This document shows, one piece after another, positions 27,206 through 37,592 of a DNA stretch of 64,000 nt; the first letter of the stretch is position 1, and each line of letters starts with the position of its first letter. The stretch covers positions 1,490,214 to 1,554,213 of the forward strand of contig NZ_BMHD01000001.1 in the NCBI RefSeq assembly GCF_014640535.1. The letters run 5' to 3'. The notes below the pieces were generated by a model. The model ran no database searches. It was not told the DNA's origin and worked only from the letters and a program-made list of their open reading frames with translations. This DNA comes from Cnuibacter physcomitrellae. GTDB lineage: Bacteria; Actinomycetota; Actinomycetes; Actinomycetales; Microbacteriaceae. A program made the position numbers and the translations under genes.

Positions 27206-27925
27206 TCAGTCGAACACGGCGGGCGGGATGTCGCGGCGGGTGACCGTCGTCCTCCGGTCGGTCACCGGTCCTCGCGCCTCGGCATCCGGGATGACCTCGC
27301 GAGCGGGCGCGCGGGCCAGGAGCACGGCGAGCCCCACCAGCCAGAGGAGAGCGATCGTGGTGGCGATCAGCTCCAGCACCCCGCCGAGCTCCACGGCGAA
27401 GCGGGCCAGCGACAGCAGCCCCCCGGTCGCGGCGATGGCGCCCACCGCGACCGCGGACGCGATCGAGAACCGCGCGAGCGTGCGGTGCGCGCGGTCGACC
27501 GCGACCTGGAGCATCACGAAGCACCCGGCGGCGAAGCCCACGACCGCGAAGGAGGTGTGAGTGAAGTCCTGCCAGGTGAAGGACGGTCCGTACGGGATCG
27601 GGCAGTACCTCGTGCACGTCACCTGCGAGGCCACGCCGAAGCTCACCGCGGCGACGGCAAGCACGACGGGCGGAGCCACCGAGGCCATCCAGCGCACCCC
27701 GGGCCGGATGCTGCCCGCCCAGACGGCCGTGATCGCCGCCGAGGCCGCGACCAGCGTCATCGCCCAGCGGAAGACGACCGCCGTGGGCTCGCCGTCGGCG
27801 CCGAGCTCGCTGACGTAGAGGAACCGGGTCGCGCTGAGTCGCGCCACCCAGATGAGCACGAGCCCGGTCAGCGCGGCCCCCGCCGCGATCACGAGCGCCG
27901 CGGTACGGAGGCTCGTGCGGGTCAT
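27206..27925 (-). CDS. DUF998-type multipass membrane protein
   Basis: 239 residues with about seven hydrophobic helices and a charged C-terminal tail. The layout fits DUF998 membrane proteins of unknown role. Two cysteines in TCTRYC lie in an external loop before PIPYGPSFTWQDFTH, which contains a possible metal-ligand His. A TAGCCT hexamer 7 nt before the ATG suggests a leaderless transcript. The gene diverges from the oxidoreductase at 28065. Confidence 0.75.
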   Translation of the reverse strand: MTRTSLRTAALVIAAGAALTGLVLIWVARLSATRFLYVSELGADGEPTAVVFRWAMTLVAASAAITAVWAGSIRPGVRWMASVAPPVVLAVAAVSFGVASQVTCTRYCPIPYGPSFTWQDFTHTSFAVVGFAAGCFVMLQVAVDRAHRTLARFSIASAVAVGAIAATGGLLSLARFAVELGGVLELIATTIALLWLVGLAVLLARAPAREVIPDAEARGPVTDRRTTVTRRDIPPAVFD

Positions 27926-28064
27926 CGGGCCAGGCTATCGAGTTTCCACCGCAGTGACATCGGTGTAACACCGGCGAATCATTGGCCGGTTACGGTGGCC
28001 TTCAACGCAGCGACGCGGGTCGCCCGAGCCCCATCGCGCCACCGCTCGACCAGAAAGGCACCAC

Positions 28065-29093
28065 ATGCTCGACCAGTGGACCGCATCGGGAACACTCGCC
28101 CCGAGCCCTGCCCCGGAAGTCCCCACCACCATGCGCGCCGCCGTCATGCCGCATGCGGGCGACGCCGAGGTGCTCGAGGTCGCCGAGGTCGCCGTCCCGC
28201 TGCGGATCAACTCCGAGGTGCTGGTGCACGTCGCCGCCGCGGGCGTGAACCCGATCGACGCCAAGACGCGGTCGGGGCGCGGAGTGTCCGCCGCGATCGA
28301 GGGCTACCCGTACGTGCTCGGCTACGACTTCGCGGGCGTGGTCGTCGAGACGCCCTACGCCGCGCATCCGCTCAGCGTGGGCGATGAGGTCTTCGGCGTG
28401 ATGTCGGTGCCGCGAGGTCAGGGGTCCTACGCCGAGTACGTGTCCGTGCCCTCGCTGCAGGTGACGAAGGCGCCGAAGGCGCTGACCCTCGTCGAGGCGG
28501 CGGGGGTGCCGCTCGCGGCGCTCACCGCGTGGGGCATGGTCGTCGACGTCGCGAAGGCCCACGAGGGCCAGCGGATGCTCGTGCACGCGGGCGCCGGGGG
28601 CGTCGGGCACTTCGCGGTCCAGTTCGCCGCGTACTTCGGAGCCCACGTCATCGCGACGGGGTCGCCGCGGAACCTCTCGTTCCTCCGCGGGCTGGGCGCC
28701 GCGGAGGTCATCGACCACACCAGCACCCGGTTCGACGAGGTGCTGTCCGGCATCGACGTGGTGATCGACCTCATCGGCAACGTGCACGACGAGACCGGCA
28801 CCCGGTCGCTCACCGTGCTGCGTCCCGGCGGGCTCCTGGTCAACGCGCCCACGGGGAGCTGGGACACGCTCGCCGCGGACGCGGCGGCCGCCGGGGTGCG
28901 CTCGTCCACCTACAAGTTCATCCCGGATGCGTCGACGCTCGCCGTGATCGCCCGGCTGCTCGACTCCGGAGACGTGCGAGTGCACGTCGAGGAGGTCTTC
29001 CCGCTCGACCGGGCCGCGGACGCGCACCGGGCGATCGAGTCGGGTCACACGCGCGGCAAGGTCGTGTTGCAGGTCGGCGCCCTGCCCCTCTAG
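28065..29093 (+). CDS. MDR-family NADPH-dependent quinone oxidoreductase-like protein
   Basis: 342 residues: a GroES-like N-terminal catalytic domain (AAAGVNPIDAKTRSG, YDFAGVV) followed by a Rossmann domain with the nucleotide loop VHAGAGGVGHFAVQFA. It lacks the zinc-binding residues of alcohol dehydrogenases and so belongs with the quinone oxidoreductase / zeta-crystallin side of the family. The ribosome site AGAAAGG precedes the ATG. It is a monocistronic gene and the substrate is unknown. Confidence 0.88.
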   Translation: MLDQWTASGTLAPSPAPEVPTTMRAAVMPHAGDAEVLEVAEVAVPLRINSEVLVHVAAAGVNPIDAKTRSGRGVSAAIEGYPYVLGYDFAGVVVETPYAAHPLSVGDEVFGVMSVPRGQGSYAEYVSVPSLQVTKAPKALTLVEAAGVPLAALTAWGMVVDVAKAHEGQRMLVHAGAGGVGHFAVQFAAYFGAHVIATGSPRNLSFLRGLGAAEVIDHTSTRFDEVLSGIDVVIDLIGNVHDETGTRSLTVLRPGGLLVNAPTGSWDTLAADAAAAGVRSSTYKFIPDASTLAVIARLLDSGDVRVHVEEVFPLDRAADAHRAIESGHTRGKVVLQVGALPL

Positions 29094-29185
29094 GGGCGGG
29101 CTGCGGCCGTCCCGGGGCTTCGCGCCGCTCGCGCCGCCGCGGGCCGCTCGCGCCGCCGCCGTGGGCCGCTCGCCGCCGGCCTGGT

Positions 29186-29259
29186 GCGGGTTGCGCCCGC
29201 TCCGAGCGGGGAGGACGGCGTGAGCGCAGTCGTTCGTGCTCGCGGCGGGCGGAACCCGC
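29186..29259. terminator. long imperfect hairpin in a convergent junction
   Basis: GCGGGTTGCGCCCGC (29186-29200) pairs with GCGGGCGGAACCCGC (29245-29259) at 14 of 15 positions across a 44-nt loop. The rest of the 29094-29368 gap is low-complexity and GC-rich, with three GGGCCGCTCGC repeats; I see no gene in it. Confidence 0.5.
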
Positions 29260-29368
29260 GGAGCTCAGGCGCTCGCGGCGTCTCCGCGGCCTCCGCGCTG
29301 ACCGCGATGCCCCCGCCGCTCGCGCTGCCCGTGCCGCGCGGGCTGCCCGTGCCGCTCGGACGGCCGGG

Positions 29369-29905
29369 TCAGAGCGGGCGCTCCATCACGAAGTCGCTCT
29401 CCAGGGTGGAGCCGAGCCGGAAGGTCTTGCGGCCGACCCGCTCGAACCCCGACTTCTCGTAGAAGCGCACCGCGCGGGCGTTCCGGTCGTTCACCCCGAG
29501 CCAGACGCCCTTCGCGGTCGTGTCGAGGGCGGCGGCGATCGTCGCGTCGACGAGCCGCCGGGACACCCCGGCCCCGTGGTACTGCTCGCGTACGTACACC
29601 TTGCTCAGCTCGATCGTGGGTCGCAGGCGCAGCGCGGACGCGACATCCGCATCCGACGGATCACCCTCGACGAGCATCGTGTAGCCCGCGAACTCGGAGC
29701 GATCGGCCTCCCCCTCGGCGACCGTGATGACCCTGGCCGGGTCGGCGAGGTACTCGGCGAAGCGCTCCTCCGTGAGGTTCGCGGCGATGAAGTCGGCGAT
29801 GTCGGCGGGGTCGGATCCGGGCGGGCAGGCCAGCGGGAACGTGGCGGCCGCCACCCTCGCCAGAGCCGCTGAATCGTTCGCCACCGCACGCCTGACCTCG
29901 ACCAC
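29369..29905 (-). CDS. GNAT-family N-acetyltransferase
   Basis: 178 residues with the GNAT fold. The acetyl-CoA pyrophosphate loop is at EQYHGAGVSRRLVDATI (R/Q-x-x-G-x-G/A type), and the later strand-helix WLGVNDRNARAVRFYEKSGFERVG is the classic motif B. It transfers an acetyl group to an amine, which may be a small molecule, peptide or protein N-terminus. The gene diverges from the glycine riboswitch leader. The substrate cannot be inferred from context. Confidence 0.88.
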   Translation of the reverse strand: MVEVRRAVANDSAALARVAAATFPLACPPGSDPADIADFIAANLTEERFAEYLADPARVITVAEGEADRSEFAGYTMLVEGDPSDADVASALRLRPTIELSKVYVREQYHGAGVSRRLVDATIAAALDTTAKGVWLGVNDRNARAVRFYEKSGFERVGRKTFRLGSTLESDFVMERPL

Positions 29906-29983
29906 CTCTCCACCCTAGCGGCGCGCATCCGACCCCTCGTCACGCCGGACGGCGGAGTAAGCTGAGAGCGCTGACGACCTGCC

Positions 29984-30164
29984 GCGGGAGATCCTTCTCC
30001 CGAGAAGGTGCCGTAGGAGCAAACCCTCCCCGGGAATCTCTCAGGCCCCACACCGCGGCGGCGAGGCGACTCTGGAGAACAGCGGCGTTCGACACGGCGC
30101 TTACCGAAGGTGGAAGGAGCCCCCGGGCTCCGGGGCTCTCAGGTCACAGGACAGAGCGGGGAGG
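29984..30164 (+). ncRNA. tandem glycine riboswitch upstream of L-serine dehydratase
   Basis: Two consecutive aptamers are recognisable. The first (about 29984-30079) has GCGGGAGA, then GAAGGTGCCGTAGGAGCAAA and AATCTCTCAGGCCCC, ending GACTCTGGAGA. The second (about 30085-30164) has CCGAAGGTGGAAGGAGC, GGCTCTCAGGTCACAGGAC and AGAGCGGGG. A short linker joins them, as in cooperative glycine switches. A small GCCCGG/CCGGGC stem (30172-30188) sits just before the AAGGAG ribosome site and may be the expression platform. Confidence 0.92.
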
Positions 30165-30205
30165 CGACGACGCCCGGCCACACCGGGCCCGATCAAGGAG
30201 CCTCC

Positions 30206-31591
<1,386 letters not shown>

Positions 31592-31634
31592 CCCCCTCCG
31601 CGGCCCGCGGGCGCGGTCCGCGGGCGCGAGTGCC

Positions 31635-32597
31635 GATCTGACACTCGTGGCGGCCTCGCGCTGGCGGAGGCCACCACAACTGTCATATCCGCGGCCTGAG
31701 TGGCACCCCCTGCGCTCTCTCGCACGAGAGCAGCAACGGATCTGGCACGCGTGGTGACCTCCCGCCCGACGACCCCACCACAACTGCCAGATCCAACAGC
31801 CCGATCCCACGCGGCCACCTCTCGACGCGCCTCACCAGGGCAGGCCATGGATCTGACACTCGTGGCGACCTCACACTCAAGGAGGCCACCACTACTGTCA
31901 GATCAGCGGCCCGGCTGGCGCCGCCTGCGCCCTGACCGACTAGGGCACGGATATGACACTGGTGGCGACCTTGCGCTCAAAGAGGCCACCACGACTGTCA
32001 GATCCACTGTCCGACTGGCGCCGCGTGCGCCCTCTCGGACGATGGCAGCTCACGAATCTGACACTCGTGGCGACCTACCGCCCCGTGAACCCGCCACAAC
32101 TGCCAGATCCACGAAGTCGCTCCGGCCCGACCACCCCAGGACGCACTCCCCCACCAGGGCAGCCCACGGATCTGACACTCGTGACGACTCCCGGCCCATG
32201 AACCCACCACAACTGCCAAAGCCACGAAGGCGGGCCAGCCGATCACCTCACGACGCGCTCCCCCACCAGCTAAGCCCACGGATCTGACACTCGTGACGAC
32301 CTCCCGGCCCATGAACCCACCACAACTGTCAGATCTAAGAGGCCGGCCCAGCCGATCACCTCACGATGCGCTTCCCACCAGCGCAGGCCACGGATCTGAC
32401 ACTCGTGGCGACGTCCCCGCCCATGAACCCACCACAACTGTCAGATCCGCCAGCCCGGTAACCTCGCGACACCCACCCTCACCAGAACACCCCACCGATC
32501 TGACACTCGTGGCGACCTGCCGACCGATGGACCCACCACGACTGTCAGATTTACTCGCCCCCATGGCGCCCGGCCACCTCACTCGTGGCGACCTTCC
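31635..32597. repeat. hairpin array A: nine 55-nt palindromes plus one partial
   Basis: Consensus: GATCTGACACTCGTGGCGACC, about 14 variable nt, then CCACCACAACTGTCAGATC. Copies start at 31635, 31739, 31850, 31950, 32055, 32169, 32281, 32393 and 32497; almost all are exactly 55 nt. A left-arm fragment follows at about 32578-32597. The period is 100-114 bp, and the linkers vary more than the arms. The inner arms carry fixed mismatches (CTC opposite CAAC), so the element has a direction. Copy 2 has a paired change (CTGGCA with TGCCAG). It fills the convergent gap 31592-32622, which has no gene. Confidence 0.9.
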
Positions 32598-32622
32598 GAG
32601 ACCCGGCGCAGGGCGGGGGTGG

Positions 32623-33528
32623 TCAGCGGGGCGGGAGGCGGAGGGTGGGGAGAGGGCAGCCGCGGCGGCGGAGGTGCAGGGCGAGCTGGGCGAGGAGGTC
32701 GCGAGGGCTCGGGGTGAGGTCGGCGGTCGTGACACGGAGGGCGATCCAGTCGAGCGACTCGAGCTCGCGGTAGCGGGCGACGTCACGGAACCACTGACGG
32801 CGGTCGGTGCGGTGGTGGTCGCCCTCGTACTCGATCGCCACCCGGTACCGGGGATAGGAGAGGTCGGCCTTCGCCACGATGAAGCCCTCGGCCGACTGGA
32901 CGTACCCGTTCACGACCGGCTCGGGGAACCCGGCATCGACGATGGCGAGCCGCAGCGCGGTCTCGCGGGGCGAGTCGACACCGGGACGCGCCTCGGCGAG
33001 CGCACGGGCGAGCCGTGCAGCCTGGGGATGCGGATGCGCGGCGATGGACTCCGACAGGTCGGCGGCGGTGCGCGTGCTCAGCAGGTGGTCGACGACGCTC
33101 ACGAGCTGCACCCGGTCGAGGTCGGGTGCGGAGTCGCAGATCGTGCGTCCGGGAGTGCTGACCCAGAGGCCCGCGGGTACCCGCACGCGCTCGACCGCGC
33201 GCGACTGATGCCCGACGACACCGCGGATGCGCGGGGCGCGGACCGGTGCAGGCACCGTCACGTGCAGGTCGTCGCCGTCGGAGGCGGGCATCGGCAACCC
33301 CCAGAGGAGCGCCGCGGTACGGTGGCTGAAGCACGCACCCTCGGGGAGGACCGTCGAGAGCGCGACACAGCGCATCAGCAGGTCGTCGGCGAGTGCGGCC
33401 GGCACACGGACGTCGCGGTGGGGCGCCGCGAGATCGGAAGCGCGGAGCCGGCTGCGCGACAACCCCGACGTCGAGGCGCGGAACGGCCGGGCGGCGAGCC
33501 GCCGAGGGAGGGCGAGGTACCGGGTCAT
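32623..33528 (-). CDS. DUF559-type endonuclease-fold protein
   Basis: 301 residues: an N-terminal region resembling the AbiEi-type domain fold of actinobacterial orphan proteins, and a C-terminal Vsr-like DUF559 domain with VAIEYEGDHHRTDRRQWFRD followed by ESLDWIALRVT, which keeps the acidic and His positions of the PD-(D/E)XK core. Such genes occur in many unlinked copies in Microbacteriaceae, and their role is not established. ATG 33526-33528 is used. It is the first gene beyond hairpin array A and faces sdaA. Confidence 0.75.
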   Translation of the reverse strand: MTRYLALPRRLAARPFRASTSGLSRSRLRASDLAAPHRDVRVPAALADDLLMRCVALSTVLPEGACFSHRTAALLWGLPMPASDGDDLHVTVPAPVRAPRIRGVVGHQSRAVERVRVPAGLWVSTPGRTICDSAPDLDRVQLVSVVDHLLSTRTAADLSESIAAHPHPQAARLARALAEARPGVDSPRETALRLAIVDAGFPEPVVNGYVQSAEGFIVAKADLSYPRYRVAIEYEGDHHRTDRRQWFRDVARYRELESLDWIALRVTTADLTPSPRDLLAQLALHLRRRGCPLPTLRLPPR

Positions 33529-33654
33529 GAGCCCATGGTCGACGACCGGTGGTGTCCTCGGGTGGTGGTGAGCGCATCCGTGGACCGGGCCGGCCGACGT
33601 GCGGCTTGTGCAGGACAAGTGCCCAACACGGATGTGACAGCACTCCGAGAACGG

Positions 33655-33690
33655 GAAAGGGCCCGGCTCCCGGAGGATTCGAGCCCTTTC
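33655..33690 (-). terminator. rplK-rplA terminator
   Basis: GAAAGGGC (33655-33662) pairs with GCCCTTTC (33683-33690), with extra CCGG-type pairing inside the loop. It begins 28 bp past the rplA stop. Confidence 0.75.
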
Positions 33691-33717
33691 GGCGCGAGTG
33701 CGCGAGTGGCGCGTGCG

Positions 33718-34407
33718 TCAGATCGCGTTGACGTCGAGCGGGATGCCCGGGCCGAACGTGGTCGAGACCGCGCCCTTCTGGATGTAGCGGCCCTTGGCGG
33801 CGCTCGGCTTCTGGCGGAGGATCTCCTCCAGCGCGGCCTTCATGTTCTCGTCGAGCTGCTCCTGCGAGAAGCCCGCCTTGCCGACCACGAAGTGGACGTT
33901 GGCGTGCTTGTCGACGCGGAACTCGATCTTGCCGCCCTTGATGTCCTCGACCGCCTTCGCGACGTTCGGGGTGACGGTGCCGGTCTTCGGGTTGGGCATG
34001 AGGCCGCGGGGGCCGAGCACCTTTCCGAGACGACCGACCTTGCCCATGAGCTCGGGGGTCGAGACGGCGGCGTCGAACGAGGTGTACCCGCCCGCGACCT
34101 TCTCGATGAGCTCGTCGCCGCCGACCTCGTCGGCGCCCGCGGCGATCGCGGCCTCAGCGGCCGGGCCGGTCGCGAACACGATGACGCGCGCGGTCTTGCC
34201 GGTGCCGTGGGGCAGGATGACGGTGCCGCGCACCATCTGGTCCGCCTTGCGGGGGTCGACGCCGAGCTTCAGCGCGACCTCGACGGTGCTGTCGAACTTC
34301 TTGGAGCCGGTCTCGCGAGCGAGCTCGACGGCCTCGGTGGGCGTGTAGTACTTGCCGGCTTCGATCTTCTCGGCCGCGGCGCGGTAGGCCTTCGACTTCT
34401 GTGCCAT
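33718..34407 (-). CDS. rplA: 50S ribosomal protein L1
   Basis: 229 residues, standard for L1, with the family signature [16 protein letters not shown] and the rRNA-contact segment [24 protein letters not shown]. It binds 23S rRNA at the L1 stalk and often represses its own operon. ATG 34405-34407 follows GGAGGAGG; upstream in-frame codons overlap rplK in another frame. It lies 13 bp after rplK. Confidence 0.97.
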   Translation of the reverse strand: MAQKSKAYRAAAEKIEAGKYYTPTEAVELARETGSKKFDSTVEVALKLGVDPRKADQMVRGTVILPHGTGKTARVIVFATGPAAEAAIAAGADEVGGDELIEKVAGGYTSFDAAVSTPELMGKVGRLGKVLGPRGLMPNPKTGTVTPNVAKAVEDIKGGKIEFRVDKHANVHFVVGKAGFSQEQLDENMKAALEEILRQKPSAAKGRYIQKGAVSTTFGPGIPLDVNAI

Positions 34408-34420
34408 GTCAGCCTCCTCC

Positions 34421-34852
34421 TTATGCCTCGACCGTGATGCCCATGGAACGGGCGGTACCGGCGATGATCTTCTCTGCGGCCTCGATGTCGTTCGCGTTGA
34501 GGTCGACCTGCTTCTGCTCGGCGATGGCGCGGACCTGCTCACGGGTGAGCTTCGCGACCTTCACCGTGTGCGGGGTCGACGACCCCTTCTGCACGCCCGC
34601 GGCCTTCTTGATGAGCTCGGCGGCCGGCGGGGTCTTGAGGATGAACGTGAACGAACGGTCCTCGTAGACGGTGATCTCGACCGGGATGACGTTGCCGCGC
34701 TGCGACTCGGTCGCGGCGTTGTACGCCTTGCAGAACTCCATGATGTTGACGCCGTGCTGACCCAGCGCCGGGCCGATGGGCGGGGCGGGGTTGGCGGCGC
34801 CGGCCTGGATCTGAAGCTTGATCAGACCTGTGACCTTCTTCTTCGGTGCCAT
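34421..34852 (-). CDS. rplK: 50S ribosomal protein L11
   Basis: 143 residues, standard for L11: the N-terminal Pro-rich segment [20 protein letters not shown] and the C-terminal rRNA-binding domain ([20 protein letters not shown]). It forms part of the GTPase-associated centre. It is the first gene of rplK-rplA, separated from nusG by a hairpin (34971-35000), so it probably has its own promoter in 34853-34970. Confidence 0.97.
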   Translation of the reverse strand: MAPKKKVTGLIKLQIQAGAANPAPPIGPALGQHGVNIMEFCKAYNAATESQRGNVIPVEITVYEDRSFTFILKTPPAAELIKKAAGVQKGSSTPHTVKVAKLTREQVRAIAEQKQVDLNANDIEAAEKIIAGTARSMGITVEA

Positions 34853-34970
34853 GTTCTCTTCTCTCTTCGAGCCGCCCGGATGGACAGCGCTCCCGACGCA
34901 GGGCTGATCCCTGAATCGGTGTGTGGGGCACGTCGCCTGAAAGGCAACCGCACTAGCTTACCAAACGGAA

Positions 34971-35000
34971 GCGGACCCGCACCCGAAGGTGGGGGTCCGC
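34971..35000 (-). terminator. terminator between nusG and rplK
   Basis: GCGGACCC (34971-34978) and CACC pair with GGTG and GGGTCCGC (34993-35000) around a CGAA tetraloop with one G-G mismatch. It lies downstream of nusG on the minus strand. Confidence 0.75.
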
Positions 35001-35125
35001 ATCCGGTTGGCAGTGCGACCGAGCCGATGACGTGTCTCGTCAAGCCGTTGCCGGGCTGGGCCGCGACCGCGTCGTGGTCCAGCACGGACGACCCGCGCCG
35101 CAGAGGCGGCGGCGCGGCAGAAAGG

Positions 35126-35968
35126 TCAGAGCTTCGTGACCTGGTCGAACGACAGCTCGACGGGGGTCTCGCGCTCGAAGAGGGAGACGAGGACCGTGAG
35201 CTTGCCGCTCTCGGGCTTGATCTCGCTGATCGAGCCGGGCAGGCCCGCGAACGAGCCCTCCTTGATGGTGATGGTCTCGCCGATCTCGAAGTCGACCTCG
35301 GCAGGAAGCGAGCGCGCCACGGCCTTGCCGCCCTTGGCGGCTCCGCCCTTCGCGGCAGCCGGAGCCTCGGGCACCTCGACCAGGCTCTTCAGCATGTTGA
35401 ACGCCTCGTCGAAGCGCAGCGGCGTGGGGTTGTGGGCGTTGCCCACGAAGCCCGTCACGCCGGGCGTGTGGCGCACGACCGACCAGCTGTCCTCGTTGAG
35501 GAACATGCGCACGAGCACGTAACCCGGGATGCGCACGCGGGTGACGAGCTTGCGCTGGCCGTTCTTGATCTCGACGACGTCCTCCATCGGGACCTCGACC
35601 TGGAAGATGAAGTCCTCCATGCCCATCGAGACCTTGCGGCTCTCGATGTTCGACTTCACACGCTTCTCGAACCCGGCGTAGGAGTGGATGACGTACCACT
35701 TGCCCGGGAGGGCGCGGAGCTCCTTGCGGAACGCGTCGTACGGGTCGACCTCCGCCTCGGCCTCGTCGGCGTCGAGGGGCTCGTTCGCCTTGTCTGCGTC
35801 GGGGTCCTCGATCACGTCGAGCACGGCGGCGGCCTCATCGAAGTCGTCGATGGTGAGCGCCTCGTCGATGACGGCGTCGGCCTCGGGGTCGGCGGGCGCG
35901 TCGATCGCGTCGAGCAGCGCGTCGAGGTCGGCGGGAGCGCCGGCCTGGTCGGGCTTGGGGTCAGACAC
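35126..35968 (-). CDS. nusG: transcription termination/antitermination factor NusG
   Basis: 280 residues, longer than the roughly 180 of E. coli NusG. An acidic Asp/Ala-rich N-terminal extension (about 1-85) precedes the NGN domain (KWYVIHSYAGFEKRVKSNIE, PGYVLVRMFLNEDSW). An Ala/Gly/Lys insert (AAAKGGAAKGGKAVA) precedes the C-terminal KOW domain (VDFEIGETITIKEGSFAG). Acidic extensions are usual in actinobacterial NusG. GTG 35966-35968 follows AGAAGGA. It is cotranscribed after secE. Confidence 0.96.
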   Translation of the reverse strand: MSDPKPDQAGAPADLDALLDAIDAPADPEADAVIDEALTIDDFDEAAAVLDVIEDPDADKANEPLDADEAEAEVDPYDAFRKELRALPGKWYVIHSYAGFEKRVKSNIESRKVSMGMEDFIFQVEVPMEDVVEIKNGQRKLVTRVRIPGYVLVRMFLNEDSWSVVRHTPGVTGFVGNAHNPTPLRFDEAFNMLKSLVEVPEAPAAAKGGAAKGGKAVARSLPAEVDFEIGETITIKEGSFAGLPGSISEIKPESGKLTVLVSLFERETPVELSFDQVTKL

Positions 35969-36030
35969 GGGATGGATTCCTTCTTCTGGGGGTGTCGGCG
36001 TTCGTCGGCCGGGAGGTGAGCCCGCGGCCG

Positions 36031-36309
36031 CTATGAACCGCTCGCGTCTCCGAAGACGAGGAGGGCGAGCCATCCGAACAGCTGGTCGAGGCCGACCACG
36101 ATGGCCATCACGATGACCACGAAGACCAGCACGACGAGCGAGTAGTTGATCAGCTCGCGCCTGGTCGGCGTGACGACCTTCCGGAGCTCGGTGAAGACCT
36201 GCTTGATGAAGAGCACGATCCGCGCGAACGGGTTGCGCCGAGCGGCGCGCTCCTTCTTCGCATTCTCGACGACGTCCTCGGAGGGCTCGTCGATCACTTT
36301 TCGTGCCAC
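36031..36309 (-). CDS. secE: preprotein translocase subunit SecE
   Basis: 92 residues with the single essential C-terminal transmembrane helix (SLVVLVFVVIVMAIVVGLDQ) and the amphipathic family segment FIKQVFTELRKVVTPTRREL. It stabilises SecY in the translocon. GTG 36307-36309 follows GAAAGG. The order tRNA-Trp, secE, nusG is widely conserved in actinobacteria. Confidence 0.95.
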   Translation of the reverse strand: MARKVIDEPSEDVVENAKKERAARRNPFARIVLFIKQVFTELRKVVTPTRRELINYSLVVLVFVVIVMAIVVGLDQLFGWLALLVFGDASGS

Positions 36310-36336
36310 GGGATCGTACCTTTCACAAAGCCGGCG

Positions 36337-36409
36337 CAGGGCGGACAGGACTCGAACCTGCAACCTGCGGTTTTGGAGACCGCTGCTCTACCACTTGAGC
36401 CACCGCCCT
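36337..36409 (-). tRNA. tRNA-Trp (CCA)
   Basis: The 73-nt cloverleaf reads AGGGCGG...CCGCCCT for the acceptor stem, with anticodon loop CTCCAAA (CCA) and the T-arm GGTTCGAGTCC. The discriminator is G and no CCA end is encoded. It lies just upstream of secE-nusG. Confidence 0.97.
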
Positions 36410-36557
36410 ATGGATCGCGAATCACACGGCTTCGCTACACTCACTTCACAGAGGACGTGCCCTATCGACGGGCATAGAAAAGCTTGGCGGATTCGACCAC
36501 CGTGAGACAGTGTAGGTCACATCCCAGGACACCGCAAAGGACGAGGGGGCTCACACG

Positions 36558-37592
36558 ATGCGCGGTCACCCCTTTCGGATCGGGTTCCTGGCCACGCTGG
36601 GCGGCCTGCTCGCCATAGCCCTCGGCTTCGCCTTCACGCAGCTGTCGACCGTGATGATCTGCATCCTGGCCTCGCTGTTCCTGGCCCTCGGCCTCGATCC
36701 GCTCGTCCGATGGCTGGAGCGCAGGCGCATCCCCCGGGGCTGGGCGATCGTCATCACGTTCGTGCTCGTCATCGCCTTCGCGGTCGGCGTCTTCTTCCTC
36801 ATCATCCCCGCCGTGGTCGACCAGACCAGCCAGCTGGTGGCGAACATCCCGCAGTTCGCGCGGACCATCACGCAGCAGGAGTGGTTCACGCGGCTCACGG
36901 GCGGCTCGGTCGACACCAAGGCGCTGGTGGCGAACCTCGAGAGCTTCCTGTCGGATCCGAGCAACATCGCCACCATCAGCGGCGGGGTGCTCAAGGTGGG
37001 CATCGCCATCGTGAACGGGCTCTCCGGAGGCCTCCTGGTGGTGATCCTCACGCTGTTCTTCCTCGGCTCGCTGGATCAGGTCAAGCGCAGCCTGTACGTG
37101 CTCGTCCCCGCCTCGCGCCGCGAGGGGGTCGAGTCGATCTCGGAGCAGATCGTCCGCTCGATCGGCAAGTACGTGAGCGGGCAGGTGATCCTCGCGGGGA
37201 CGAACGGTGTGTTCGGCTTCATCGCGATGCTCATCGCCGGCGTCCCCTACGCAGGAGCGCTGGCGGTGATGGCGTTCCTGCTCGCGCTCATCCCGCTGAT
37301 CGGCACGGTGATCAGCGCGATCATCATCACCATCGTCGCGCTGACGGTGAGCCCGGCGGCGGCGATCGGCATCGGCATCTACTACCTCGTGTACATGCAG
37401 GTCGAGGCCTACGTCTTCAGCCCGCGGATCATGAGCAAGGCGGTGGACGTGCCGGGCCTCCTGGTCGTGATCGGCGCGCTCGTGGGCGGGACGCTCCTCG
37501 GGGTGTTGGGCGCCCTCATCGCCGTGCCCGTCGTGGCGTCGGTGCTCATCGTGGTCAAGCAGGTCGTCGTGCCGAGGCAGCAGCAGCTGTGA
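36558..37592 (+). CDS. AI-2E family transporter (TqsA/YdiK-like)
   Basis: 344 residues with about seven or eight transmembrane helices. The long hydrophilic loop between the second and third helices and the conserved C-terminal signature (GVLGALIAVPVVASVL) are typical. Members have been linked to export of autoinducer-2 or to ion antiport; the substrate here is unknown. ATG follows GAGGGGG. Its stop overlaps the start of the marC-like gene by 4 bp. Confidence 0.88.
   Translation: MRGHPFRIGFLATLGGLLAIALGFAFTQLSTVMICILASLFLALGLDPLVRWLERRRIPRGWAIVITFVLVIAFAVGVFFLIIPAVVDQTSQLVANIPQFARTITQQEWFTRLTGGSVDTKALVANLESFLSDPSNIATISGGVLKVGIAIVNGLSGGLLVVILTLFFLGSLDQVKRSLYVLVPASRREGVESISEQIVRSIGKYVSGQVILAGTNGVFGFIAMLIAGVPYAGALAVMAFLLALIPLIGTVISAIIITIVALTVSPAAAIGIGIYYLVYMQVEAYVFSPRIMSKAVDVPGLLVVIGALVGGTLLGVLGALIAVPVVASVLIVVKQVVVPRQQQL

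Noticed and set aside
31635-32597. Array A as a CRISPR locus
   Set aside because: The repeats are long imperfect palindromes with variable centres, the intervening linkers resemble each other, the unit is about 105 bp and no cas gene is present.
31635-32597. Arrays as integron attC sites
   Set aside because: Imperfect palindromes with fixed mismatches recall attC, but the arms lack the RYYYAAC/GTTRRRY core sites, there are no cassettes between copies and no integrase gene is in the window.
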